This document shows, piece by piece, positions 48,033 to 59,360 of a stretch of 64,000 nt of DNA. This DNA is from Solanum dulcamara (taxonomy: Eukaryota; Streptophyta; Magnoliopsida; Solanales; Solanaceae): assembly GCF_947179165.1 (NCBI RefSeq), contig NC_077241.1, positions 32,607,246 through 32,671,245 on the forward strand. Reading direction: 5' to 3'. Numbering within the stretch: the first letter of the stretch is position 1; every line of letters begins with the position of its first letter. Both the position numbers and the translations under genes were made by a program. Below the pieces are notes generated by a model that saw only the letters and a list, made by a program, of their open reading frames with translations, made no database searches and was not told where the DNA came from.

Positions 48033-50505
48033 TGTAACACCCCTCAAAATTCTTCCCTAAGATTCGAACCCTTCTTATATTCAGGTAGGGTTGGACTTGA
48101 GTATTGTGGAGCATTTGTAGGAGTTAAGATGAGTCCTTGAGAAATTGAGAAGTGCTAGAGGTGATGTGGGGTCACGAAGGACCCCTAGGACGCAGTTAAG
48201 TCCAAAAGATTCATCGTGGCTAAGTTTTAGGATGAGTTCATATGAGGGGTCAACTTCTAACGATCCTATCTTTTGAAAGACGACAATTTGGGTAGCCCAC
48301 CCCATCAAATTAAAGGTCGTCGAGTCTTCTTTCCAATGCCACCAAGAATGTAATTTTTAGAGTTCAGAGTAAAAAGATATGATGATCCTAAGATGAACTA
48401 GCATAGTAGAGATTTTCAAGCCTGGGTTGCAATTGCTCGAAAAATTGGCCTTGGCACTATAAGGGTGCGAGGCGCCACTATTGCACCAGAAACGTGCCTC
48501 AAAAGTTTGGGCTCTGGTACGGCGCACCACTAAAAGGTGTGTAGGGTTTTTCAAGCCAATTTACAGAACCCAGAAAATATTGTCCTTGGCGCTGTAAGGG
48601 TGCGATGCGCCACTATCACACCAGAAACATGCCTCAGTTGTTTGGTCTCTGGCGTGGTGCACCACTGCGAGGTGTGCAGGTTTTAGACATAATTAGCCTG
48701 GCGCTGCAATGGTGCGATGCGCCACTAGCGCGTCAGGTGCATTTTTGCCTATTTTTCAGAACTTTTGAGAAGGGCAATTTGGGAACTTACCCAAATTATA
48801 TATGTATCACCCTAGAATATTTTGAGATCATATTTTCATCCCCTACTCTCTCTCTAAAAAACCCTAAGAGTTCTTCTCTCTCTCTCTCTCTTCTTCTTCC
48901 TCTCCAAATCCTCCTCCAACAAGAAGAGTTCCAAGAGCTTTAAGGTTTGAGTTCTCCATTGAAGACCCAAATATAAGGTTTTCTTCAAGTCTTCACTAAG
49001 GTATGTAAGGCTATCCAAAACATGGGTTGAGTCCACCCATGTGCCCTACCCTTGCTTGAGGTTAGATGTCCATGGAAATGGAGTTTCTTGGTATGGTTTA
49101 GGTTTGATTGAGTTTTGTCCCCTATTTATTTGATGCTATATGTGTTGTTGTTGGTGAGCTAAGAAGTTCCTAAGACCTTCATGTTAGTATGAGTTGATGG
49201 AGATGACTTGTTATTATGTTTTGTTTATCTCTCTAGTCATGTGATTATGTTGCTTAAGTCAATTACCTTAAATGTGTTATTCTACTTGAATTGTTGAGCT
49301 AAAGTCATAGAGTTGTGATGAGTCTTGAGGATATGTCACAAATGCTTATCTAAATGAGGCTTGATTGAGTTAATTGGAGGATAGAATTGATGAGTGGACG
49401 AGGTCCTAAATGGAACTTGCCATTATGACTTAATTGAGTTGAAATGAGAATATAGTTGACGAGTTGGCAATGTCCCACATGAAACTAGCCGTGAGGGCTT
49501 GTTTGAGATGATTGGAGGGAGTTTTATGAGTATAGAGTGATGGGAGGAGTATCGAGCACCGATACGAGCGAGAGTATAGTCCGTACTCAAACCCCAAGAA
49601 CTATGCCGCCAACGTAGGTAGGGATGAAACTGTTAAAGTCGGATACTTCCTATGGGATCAAACCGTTAAAGTCGGATGTTTCCCATTTATTTGTCCTGAA
49701 ATGATAGGACTTGACTAATCGATGGTATCCATGATTAGGGAGGTATTTATGCCCTAGCAAGGTATGGACGGACGTGGCAACAATGTCTGATTGTTGTACT
49801 ATCACTGGCTTATAGGTGATGGTTGTTAGATAAGAGAAACTCCCATTTAGGTCTTGATAGTGCTCTGAGTCAGTTGAGTTGAGTGGCTTATGAGTTAGTC
49901 CCGTCTAAACTATTCTTGTTAGACTTAGGACACTTGAGTGAGTTGTCATGTATGTATGAGTTGAGACCCTGAGTTGATGTTGATGTTTCCTTGATGTTTG
50001 TTTCATCCGGCCATTTTACATACTTGTACATTCCATGTACTGACGCCATTTGGCCTGCATCGTTTCATGATGCAGATACAAGTAGTAGAGATCGTCAAAT
50101 GGCACTCGGTTGAATATCCACATACACTCCCAGTTAGTTGGTGAGTCCTCCTAGTTTCCGGAGGATGTTGAACTTTGTTGTATAGTTTTGTTGTTGTTTC
50201 CTTTACTTTGACTTCTTGGTAGCCATTGGCTTGTTATTGTCACCTCCTAAACTTTGATAGAGGCTTCATAGGCTAGAGTGTGGGGAGGTTGAACTGTTAT
50301 TTTGAGGAGTCCTATTATACTTATTTTATTGAGTTAAATATGTTTGGCCTTCGGCCCCCATATTGTAAATATCATGTTATAATTGAGCCTCCTTTTGAGC
50401 GTATATGACTGAATGACGGAATGATTGAGTTAGGTGGTTTGCTTGATGGTCAGAAATGGCTTTCAAGAGCCGGTCACATCTAGGGTACCCTCCCGGGGCA
50501 TGATA
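48033..50505 (+). repeat. LTR C, last LTR of the concatemer
   Basis: 2,473 bp, TGTAACACCCC to GGGGCATGATA (terminal CA now TA). It is followed by the target duplication CTACT. There is one copy of the 943-bp segment. Its CpG-rich block (48445-48737) is the most decayed of the three, with many TG/CA replacements. Confidence 0.92.
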
Positions 50506-50510
50506 CTACT
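50506..50510. repeat. Right target-site duplication CTACT of the Tekay-like concatemer
   Basis: Identical to 31982-31986. It directly follows LTR C. Confidence 0.88.
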
Positions 50511-50693
50511 TGATGCAGGTTTTGAGATAGTAAGAAATATAGAGGAAACTCTACCGAAATTTTCCTAGAACAAGAAAAGGGAATGAAACGTAGATTCTTA
50601 ATCTGTCTGGGAAGTTGATACCAAGTACCCATATTATGCTAAACTAAAGATGTAAGAGGTATTCTCCATGTCATTGATAAGGGGCACTCTTTT
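50511..50693 (+). mobile_element. Family-D internal region 2, right part
   Basis: Resumes the family-D internal sequence: TGCAGGTTTTGAGATAGTAA and the following AGAGGAAACTCT phrase match 27782-27815 and 53912-53945. At 183 bp it is much shorter than the same part of regions 1 and 3, so a deletion precedes LTR 4. Confidence 0.8.
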
Positions 50694-53478
50694 TGTTATA
50701 CCCCATACCTTTGTGCTTCGGAATATCTTCTTAAGCTTCTTAAAAGTTGTCATGTGACCCAGATTGTCTATAACGTGACTAAATAACTCTAAGGAAGGGA
50801 CAACGTGATGCCCCATAAAAGTAAAGGTTAGAAATAGGGCTATAAGGATTTGTAACAAGTTGGGGGCCAAAATGACAAGTCGTGAGACTCGACTCGCGTG
50901 AGTAAGCTACCAACTTAGACGTCTTATATAACTAAGCTACTTGAGTACACGTTGAGCTTAGGTAGCAAGGAATACATAGGCTCTTGAAGTGAGACGAGAT
51001 TACAAACCTTCGGAAATGAAGCAAGTACGTGACAAGTAGGTGAAACACCTACTTTGGCTAAGTAGGTGACTCACCTACTTGGAGAGGACCCCATGCTGCC
51101 ATGTGGCAGAGTATGATAGGCTACATGGCATGAGATGGCACCCTAGGGGGATGCCACATGTCACCCCTAGGGGATGCCATGTGTCACCTCCTAAGGGACT
51201 ATATATATATATGTATATTGATGACTAGCCTTTCATTATTCAGCAACATACACTTAGAAATTAAAAGATAAGTTTAGAGAAAAACCTAGAAGAAGAGAGA
51301 AGAGAGAGGAGAGCTATGGGTTCCCTCCAAAGCAAGGTAAGGCCCGATTTTGTTCCGTGAATTAATTATTTAAGGTATCTTATGGTGATATGATGGTGTT
51401 TAACAACATTAAATTTATCGTTAGGGAAAAGAGGAGGTTTTTGTTCTTGTTAACAGACCTGTTTTTGAATGCTACTGTTGTTAATAATACGAGTATAACT
51501 CCTTGTGTAAAGCTTCTTTTCAAGTGATTCAAGATGTTTTGGAAAGATATTTCATAGGGATATAATTTTCAGTTCTAAAACCCAGTTTTGCTTTTCTCTG
51601 CTCTAAAAAGGGTGATAAAGTATGGGGGAGGTGCTGCCTAGATTTTGTTTTAGAAATTCTACACAGACTGCTGTTGGTATTTTGGGCATATCTTTTTGTA
51701 CAAAATTTCTATAGGGGTAATTCGAAATTATCTGCAACCTTAATACACATGTCTATAACTTTCATTGAGGCCACAAATCCTTTTTTCCTCAATTACCCCT
51801 TCGAAACTAAGCGATAATATAAGATAGTAGGTTGTCCAGAATTCACGTTTTGATAGTTTTGCAAGTTTGATGAGTTTAACATAAGGTAAGGTCTTTTATT
51901 TCAATTTGGAGTTTATGATGTTGTTATGAAGTGTATTAAAAGTTGTGTAGGTGGCTGGAAATATGAAAATCCTACAAAAATGCTTGGCGTTGGAAACAAT
52001 CTAAAACTTGAGTCGCTATAGTTGAATTATAGTCAAAGCTAGGTATTGTGCTTGTAGTTGAGGCTGCAGGTGTGTGATGATGTGTTTTAGGGCTTAAAAG
52101 TATTCCAAAATACACTTAGGTGCTTCTGTTTTCAGCCACATGGTCCCCCGCTTCGTACGGTTAAAGATTTTATGAATTAATGACTAAAAATCTTATGTTG
52201 GTATCATAGTTTTAAGCGAGTTGTTTGGAGTTTGTGTGGCATAATATTGAAGTAAATTACTTGTGTACATGATGCTGAATGTTGTTTTTGGTTGGCTACG
52301 CTTATTGAGGATATAATTGGACGTTTGGATAGGGCAGGTTATAAGGGAGATGCTGCCCGATTTCCGTTAACTCCTTAACCGATTAATAAACTACTTGAGA
52401 AAGGCATAAAGAAATGATTCCTAGGTATGTTTGGTTATAGTTGAGGAGATGGAAGGTCAAAAATTATTAATGTTAGTCTTACCTTCATGTTAAATAGGTT
52501 CAGAGGACAACAAGATAAGCCAGGCTAAAAGACGTTGACAAGAGGTATGCAAGGCTATTCCTTCTTCTCTTTTGGCATGTCTTAGGTATAAGAGACAAAT
52601 GATATGTGTATGAAGCTTGGGGTAATTCTATTCATGAGCCCTGAGTATGATTCATGATGCAAACTTTCTGTTCACTTCTGAATGTTAAAGCTCTTAAGGT
52701 AGCCGAGCTATCACCCTCGAACCTTCTATACGTGAGATAGTAATTGGACACACAGGAAATAGGAACTATAACTCTTATTCACTTTTAATACTGAAGCTCC
52801 TATTCCCAATTTCTGAATACCCTATATGTCTCTGATTCATTCATTGGAGGGAAAACTCTTATCGTAGTTAAGCTACCTTCCCTGAACCATCTATATGTCG
52901 ATTAGTAGTGGGGATATAAGCTCCTATTCCTAGGGACTCTGTGATGACAGATGTCCCTAATTTCCTTAAGCCGGTTGGCATTACCCTAAAATGTGTCTAC
53001 AACTCCTGAGATATCACTTAATGTTGCCCTAGAGGCACTCAAAGGGCACCTAAGATGATTATTATCCTCATCCATAAATGATAGTCTGTATGACTACCTT
53101 ATTAAGTTTTAGATAATGATCCACCTATGTGTGGTTGATAACGACACTGAGTCCCATAAAGGGCTAGGTACGGTATATGATAATTACACCGAGTCCCATA
53201 AAGGGCCGAGTATGGTATATGATAATAATACCGAGTCCTATAAAAGGCCGGGTATGGTATATGAATATTATGACATCGAGTCCCCTAGTGGGTCGGGTAT
53301 GGTATATGATAATGACACCGATTCCATAAAGGGACGAGTACGGTATATGATGATTATGACATCGAGTCCCTTAGTGGGACGGGGTACGGTATATGATATT
53401 GACACCGAGTCCCATAAAGGGCTGGGTATGGTATATGATGATTATGACACCGAGTCTCCTAGTGGGCCAGGTATGGTA
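50694..53478 (+). repeat. Family-D LTR 4, 3' end deleted
   Basis: Starts TGTTATACCCC. It carries the paired AAGTAGGTG inverted repeats (51034-51080), decayed CACGTG palindromes (CCACATGT at about 51153 and CCATGTGT at about 51177), TATATATA at 51200, and donor-like AGGTAAG at 51335 and 51884. It runs into a GAGTCCC minisatellite (53143-53478) and then directly into internal-region sequence. The last several hundred bases of a normal family-D LTR, and the primer-binding site, are missing. Confidence 0.82.
53143..53478. repeat. Eight-unit GAGTCCC minisatellite, about 43 bp per unit
   Basis: Units read like CACCGAGTCCCATAAAGGGC followed by a GGTATGGTATATGAT half. Two unit types alternate in the second half of the array: one with CCATAAAGGG, the other with CCTAGTGGG. 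This gives a higher-order period of about 86 bp. Related but fewer and more diverged units lie at the same LTR position near 3100-3170, 26130-26680, 30640-30720 and 62045-62385. The open frame across it (53116-53556) is a by-product of the repeat. Confidence 0.9.
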
Positions 53479-55091
53479 TATTGGTGTATGGTGTACCACA
53501 TCTATAAAAAAGAGGCTACAGGGTATTTAGGATGTTACCTTTCTTTCTTGTCTTAGATAGTGCGATAGAGACCAGCCATAGGAAATGAAATTCTTTTTTT
53601 TCTAACCTTTGGTTTCAGCTGAAGAATGACATCAACAGAAGAAAGTGACGGATGATATTTCAAGCTACACATTATACAAGTAAGTAATGGTGCGGAAGAT
53701 GCATGCTGGGTAAGGTAAGATTATTGAAATATGATTAAAATGTAAAATTGAAAGGAAAAGTAGACAGGAAAGTGTAACGGGTGCAGTTCGAGTTGGACAT
53801 ACGAGGTAAGTCTATCATTTTATACTGTTATTGATATTGGGCGCCCTGTGAGGCTGTGATATAAATATATATGTATTGGCCTTGTGAGGAATTGTTGGTA
53901 TTTTCTGAGTGCAGGTTTAGTATAGTAAGGAATATAGAGGAAAGTCTGCTGGAATCTTGTTTTTTTGAAAATAGAAAGAGAATGAGATATAAGGTTGTAA
54001 TATATATTGAGAGATCGTATCCACAGTAATGATAAGATCCGAAGAAACTATGAGTATGACTGACTTTGGAAAATAAGTTAATTGCGATATGGGTGGTAAG
54101 TAGAAGGTCAATACTAATATGGTGAGAAGAATGATGATGGATATGAATGTCTTAAGACAACCTGTGAGGTATTAAGGATTAGAATGATGAGGAAGGATAA
54201 GGGGTTAAGTACGCTTGCTCCACCAGGTGGAATTAGCCTAGAGTAAGGATCGTGAATAAAAGTTAAGAAATATTACCCTCTCAAATTGACCATAAGCAGA
54301 AGATAGTGTGAATATAATGAGGATCATCATGGAAGTACGTAGAGCCTAGTAAAGAAGTAACTAAAGAATGTGATTGTGAGTAAGATTAGGAGTTAGCATC
54401 GGGTACACGATACGAATGATAGCTCAAGAAGAAGAAAGGGGTATTGTGTATATGTACCTCCACTTTGGAAATAGTGGGATCCCTAGAGGATAGGGAATGG
54501 AAAATTGCAAAACAACTTAGGCATTTTGAAATTATTAAAGTAACAAGTGGTATCCTTTGGAAAAAAAAGAGGTGATAACAAAAGGTGAAACACGTGTCAT
54601 CAGAATATAAGTTCCCTCGAATGGAGAATCGGACACGATTATAAGCACTAGTAACGTACTGATTGGGATGAATGAAATGTGGCTTTGGCTAAACTACTAC
54701 ATTAGTTATATGACTCGAGTACCAGTACTTAGACTAAATTATGTACTATCTATCAAGAATACTAAGCACCCCATGGTTGTACTAGGGTTTCTTATAGGGG
54801 GAACCTAAAGTATGGATGATGTAATAGAGGGTGTAGATATGGTGCAACATGTTAAATATGTTGGAATAGAATTATTTGCGCATGAATAGTTGAAAATAAA
54901 CATAGGATGACATGGGTTCACCATAAAAGGGGGGAAGTGGACAATAGAAATACAAGCATAAGAGAAAATCAACTGACGCTGTCATATATAAATGGGAACG
55001 CTTAAGCTTCAAACGAGATCCCATAAGGGAATGATGGATCTTGAGGCCAGTAATAAACAGATAGAAGTCGCGGTATCTAAGACCATGTGAG

Positions 55092-55285
55092 GAACCATTG
55101 TTGGATACCTTAAGGGATAGATGTGATCATACTAGCACTAACACACCAGATCCCATCAAAACTCTGAAGTTAAGCATGTTTGGGCGAGAATAGTACTACA
55201 ATGGGTGACTCTCTAGGAAGTGAAAGAGGAAAGGAAAAACAAGTATCCGTACCTATTCCCTATGTCTACAAGTAATTCTAACCTT
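55092..55285 (+). pseudogene. Chromodomain tail remnant, split by a 5S-like insert
   Basis: Left of the insert, near 55085-55105, are traces of the conserved chromodomain core (a RNH tripeptide after a damaged tryptophan). Right of it, 55213-55285 reads in frame as a stop in the tryptophan position, then EVKEERKNKYPYLFP and MSTSNSN. This matches the WEVEEDMK-KYPHLF ending of Tekay-type integrases, and of 47.8 kb and 40.3 kb in this window. The left side assignment is weaker than the right. Confidence 0.65.
55121..55221 (+). pseudogene. 5S rRNA-derived segment inside a retroelement
   Basis: About 101 nt align by eye with plant 5S rRNA from about position 3 to about 104 of 120, without large gaps. 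Unchanged stretches include GATCCCATCA, AAGTTAAGC, TTGGGCGAGA and AATGGGTGAC. Roughly fifteen differences are visible, nearly all C to T or G to A. The internal RNA polymerase III control regions (box A near AGTTAAGC-TTGGGC, box C near GGGTGAC) are present with changes. The last part of 5S is missing: the sequence passes directly into the chromodomain tail at AGGAAGT (TGGGAAGT in both parents). It is a fragment, not a functional 5S gene. Confidence 0.85.
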
Positions 55286-55409
55286 TGGAACTCTGATATT
55301 GATTTCTCAATGAATGTATATGTTATGGCAATGGGACAGAGAAACTCTCCATATAGTCTGTATAAGATCCGGAGGATGGTTTTGGTTCACATTTGAGGAA
55401 GAATGTTCT

Positions 55410-55423
55410 AAAGGGGGAAAGTA
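55410..55423 (+). other. Polypurine tract before family-D LTR 5
   Basis: AAAGGGGGAAAGTA right before TGTTACACAC, preceded by GAGGAAGAATGTT. Regions 1 and 2 have no comparable tract before their right LTRs. Confidence 0.75.
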
Positions 55424-58398
55424 TGTTACACACAGTTCTTTTGTACCTTGGAACACGTTCTTATGTCTCTTAAAAGGCTCTTAAGTTTCATGGAAGGATT
55501 GTAAGCCTCTTAAGTTTCTTAAGGTTTCCTAAAGTTTCTTAAAGCTTTTAAAAGCTTCGTAAGTTTCTTGAAAGATTCCTAAGTTCTTGAAAGCTTTTTA
55601 GAAGTTACCATATGATCCGGATAGGCTATAATGCTATAAAACAACTCTAAGGAAAGGAGAATGTGATACCACATGGCAGGGAAGATTAGAAATAAAGTTA
55701 TAGGAATCCAGAAAGAATTGGAGGCCAAGTAGTGAGTCGTAGGACCCGACTTACCTGTGTAAGCTATTACCTTAGATATGTTACATACGTAAGCTACCAA
55801 CTTGGAAATTTTACATACTTAAGCTACTTAAGTACGTACCAAGCTTACATAGCAAAGATTACATTGATTCGTAAAAGAAGACGAGATTACGAACCCACGA
55901 GGGGAAAAAGAAGATGACACATGGAAGCATAAGAGAGTGATGCATGGAAGAATGAGAGAGTTCTATGTGGAATCAGATGGAGCAAGGGGGTTGGCCCAGA
56001 TGCCACATGGCAGCCCTTGATTGGAGGAGGTGATGCATTGGCCCAATGAGGGCTTAACTTGTGTCACCACTTAGGGCTTGAGATGTGTGTTGACATATGT
56101 CACCCTCTTAGGTGTCCTATATATATGTTTCTTAATACTTATCAAAGTTTCATACATTTCTAGAAAACTCTCAAGAATAAGAGAGAAAAAAAGAAAAGAA
56201 ACTAGATAGGTAGAGAGAGAAGGCCACAAATTTAGAGAGGAAAAAGGTAAGTTCTCTAATTTTGTTCCATGAATTAATTATCTAGGATATACCATGATGT
56301 TATTAAGGTATTGGTAATATAAATTTATGGTGTGGATCAGCCCCCAAAAATTAACAAATAGCCCCGAAGTTTTAGCTTCAATAAAGGAAATTTCAAGGTG
56401 AGTTCCGACATGTTTTGGCGAGTTTTGGGGAAGGTAAAGTTTCTCTATCAAACTGGAGGTTATGATAATTTTATGAGGTATATTATATATCTTGAATGAG
56501 TTTGGAGGTGGAAAAATTTCATCAGGACGCTTGACGTTAGAAACAAACTAAATTGAAGTCGTTATAGCTAAATTGAAGTAGAGTAGTGTGTTGTGATTGT
56601 GGTGTTGCGGGTACAACTAGTTGGGTTGTGTCCTACAGAGATTTAAAGTATTTTAAAAAGGGTGTGGGTGATTCTGGTTGCAGCCACACGACCCTCCATT
56701 TGATATGGTTAAGGATTTTATGAAATAAAGATATAAAAACTCTCTTTTGATAACGTAGTTTTGAGCTAGTGGTTTGGAGTTATATTGAGTAATGTTGAAG
56801 TGATTTACTTGTATATATGCTGATGGTTGTTGTTTTTGGTATGGTTTTTGACATGGTGGCCGAGTTGAAATCTTAGGGATGTTGAAGTTAGAGGGGAGAT
56901 GCTGCCCGATTTTCGATAACTTAGGAACTAGTAATGAACTAGTCGAGGAAAATGGATAAGGAAATGACCTCTATGGAGAATTTGTTGTAGAATTTGAATT
57001 GGAAAGTGAAAGGTCATTAACCATAGTATTACTTTCATGTTAAATAGGTTCAACAGATGACGAGGCAAACATATTAGGAGTAATCCGTAAGAGGTATGTA
57101 AAGCTAATCATTCCTTCTTTTGGCATGTCTTTGGCATAAGTATGTAAAGCTAACCATTCTTTCTCTTGGCATGTTTTGACATAAGTATATAAAGCTAATG
57201 TTTCTTTTTGGCATGGTTTTTATGAAACAAGTATATGACTTTTATATGGTTCCAAGAAAGTTCCTATTCGTAAAGCCGCTAGGATGGCCAACTTCTTGAT
57301 TTTCAAAAGATATTTTATCGTGCCTAGATACGTGTATATGATTCCAAAAGTTCTATTTGGATATAACTCAAAGTGATATTCAAAAGGTACTTGATATGAC
57401 TTTTGTCTTGATTTTTGAATAATAGCTCATTTTGTTAACTTCATCGAGTCTCAAAAATGATTTAAAGTGCATTTAGTTTCTCACTACTCCACTCATGGAT
57501 GCCTCAATGCTTTCTTCACTGAGCCTAGGTCAGGTTTTGTTATCGTGCATACTTTTTTGCATCATTCGGCATGCCCTGATGTAAGGGGGTACGTACACCC
57601 TGTACATGGGTTTGATTTGTGGAGTTATGATATGTCATATACATATATGATGTGATATGATCTGATATGACCCTCTGATATAATATGATCTATTACGGGG
57701 ATATTCCTTACTCCGGAGTTATGATGTGATATGGCACCAGTGATGGGGTGACAACCACGATTTGTTCATCGAGTCCCATAATGGGGATGTATATGGCATA
57801 TGTTTTTCTTCATACATTATCTGTGGTTATGAAAAGCATTTTGATATTCTGGATATATTGCTCATTTTTTCACCTTCTGTTCTGGAAATGGCTTTACTTA
57901 TTACTGTACATGCTTTACATTCTTGGTACATTATCTGTACTGACCCCCTTTCTTCAGGGGCTATGTTACATGCCCGTAGATACAGATGCTCGGTTTGCTC
58001 ATCCGCTCGCTTAGGACATCCACCTAGTTGGTTGACAGTGCTCCTTTGTCCGTAGCCCTATTTTAGTACTAACTTTTCTATTGTATATTTGTACATGTTA
58101 GTTAAGCGTATGATGAGGACCTGTCTCATCATATGAGTTGGCTATCATTTTGTAGAGGTCTGTTGACCTGTGATGTGGGTTATGTATATATGTTTTGGGC
58201 TTTGTGCTCTGTGATGGACTTAACGTCCCTCTTGTTCTATATATGTTCTCATGCGCTCTCTAGCGACCCATTTTTAATTTCTACTTTTGTTTATTCTGCT
58301 AACACGCTAAGTGGGGCTAAAGGTACGTATGGGTGCCCAACTTGGGCAGGGTACCAAACTTGGGCACCAGTCACGGACTACGCAGTTGGGTTATGACA
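55424..58398 (+). repeat. Family-D LTR 5
   Basis: 2,975 bp, TGTTACACAC to GGGTTATGACA. It opens with an expanded run of CTTAAGTTTCTT-like words (55448-55605). The promoter area is at 56050-56126, with TATATATAT at 56118. Donor-like AGGTAAG lies at 56245 and AGGTAAA at 56432. No primer-binding site follows at 58399. Confidence 0.85.
55448..55605. repeat. CTTAAGTTTCTT short-period repeat in LTR 5
   Basis: About a dozen diverged words of 10-12 bp such as CTTAAGTTTC, CTTAAAGCTT and GTAAGTTTCTTG. LTR 2 has a shorter version (23935-24000) and LTR 1 almost none, so copy number varies between LTRs. Confidence 0.7.
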
Positions 58399-59360
58399 AA
58401 AATAAAAACCAGCATAAACAGATAGAAGCCAAGATGATATTTGAGACAGTGCTGAGAATTATTGGTGAAGATCTTGGATACTATGACATCAAAAGATAGA
58501 TGCTTATAAAAAGGACAAATACGACAAAAGAATAGTAATGAGTGACTTTGAGGTATTATGAAGAATAGCAAGGCTATACTGGATTAGAGGTTAAGATGTT
58601 GGCAACATAGTTACTGGCTAATCATATTGTGACATACAAGTAGCAAATGAGAAAGGATAGGAAATCTCTCCTATGGTAGAATATGATAATTTTGAATGGT
58701 AAGGAAAGACTATGATTAGAATTGAACGCACTTGGTATAAATTATACAAGAATAGTTATGCAACCTATGAATATTGGTATGCTAAAGGTTAGATCAAGTG
58801 AGTACTTTATAAAATGAATAAGAATTTAGTAATAATAATTTGATTGCAATATTATGGATATATCAAAGAGAAGTATATGATGGTTTGTGGCAAAACTACG
58901 GAGATATAATTAGTAATGAGGGCAAAAGCCATAGTTGAGCCTAATATCGACTAAAAGAGGTAAGAGAAAATATATGATCTGCATAAAGACTAGTGTGGCA
59001 ATGTTAAGGTATTATTTGGGCTAATTTAAGCAACTACACATATTCACATAAAGATTGTTATAGGATGGGGGTAGGATAACTAAGAGAAAATTTTAGTAAA
59101 AGGTCAATAGAAGAGTTTGAGTCAAAAATAGAGAAACAACTCAAGATAATATGCTTAAAGTATTGCTAGTTAAGTTAAAAGAAATCACCAAATGACTTAA
59201 CCCAGACAATCATAACAAGCGGGTTACTAGTTGTTGGATGACGATAAGGTCATAATATGAAGGAACCCTAACACTAATTGATAACCAACCCAAAAGATCA
59301 AGATCAAGAGGTAAAAGCAAATGATAGTTAAAAACTTTTAGGTGAAAGTCAGAAAGTTAC
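58399..59360 (+). mobile_element. Probable family-D internal region 4, eroded
   Basis: The segment AACAGATAGAAG plus GATGATATTTGAG near 58417-58446 resembles CAACAGAAGAAAGTGACGG plus GATGATATTTCAAG at 53636-53671, suggesting an internal region that lost its start and primer-binding site. It is purine-rich and noncoding throughout. The right boundary is not clear. Confidence 0.45.

Larger units (their letters stand above)
31987..50505 (+). mobile_element. Tekay/Del-type gypsy concatemer: LTR-internal-LTR-internal-LTR
   Basis: 18.5 kb bounded by one pair of 5-bp duplications (CTACT), yet holding three LTRs (31987-35402, 40517-42960, 48033-50505) and two full internal regions (35403-40516 and 42961-48032). 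Each internal region has a primer-binding site, gag, protease, RT, RNase H, integrase, chromodomain and polypurine tract. A single flanking duplication with three LTRs means one original insertion was enlarged by unequal recombination between LTRs. Both gag-pol copies carry many stops. Integrase plus C-terminal chromodomain, about 2.4-kb LTRs and an iMet primer place it with chromoviruses, Tekay/Del by wording. It is inserted in family-D internal region 2. Confidence 0.92.
53479..55423 (+). mobile_element. Family-D internal region 3, with chromodomain remnant
   Basis: Begins abruptly with the internal wording TTGGTGT and CCACATCTATAAA seen at 27310-27337, without a primer-binding site. The first 700 bp follow internal region 1. 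The rest is noncoding, except that the far end encodes a decayed integrase chromodomain tail interrupted by a 5S rRNA-like segment (55121-55221). It ends in a purine-rich tract (55410-55421) before LTR 5. This shows that family D descends from a chromovirus that had pol. Confidence 0.75.

Noticed and set aside
53143..53478. Possible CRISPR-like array (regularly spaced repeats)
   Set aside because: The units are contiguous with no unique spacers, and the sequence is a plant LTR. It is a minisatellite.
53116..53556. 146-codon open frame across the GAGTCCC minisatellite
   Set aside because: It follows the tandem repeat, whose period (about 43 bp) is not a multiple of three, has no domain, and lies in an LTR and its internal region. 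It is open by chance of composition.
55121..55221. Functional 5S rRNA gene
   Set aside because: The last part of the gene and its T-run terminator are missing, about fifteen positions differ, and it is fused to integrase sequence. It was kept as a 5S-derived fragment.
57748..58055. Two overlapping 88-97 codon frames in LTR 5
   Set aside because: They lie inside the LTR and are hydrophobic because of T-rich composition. The equivalent parts of other LTRs do not keep the frames.
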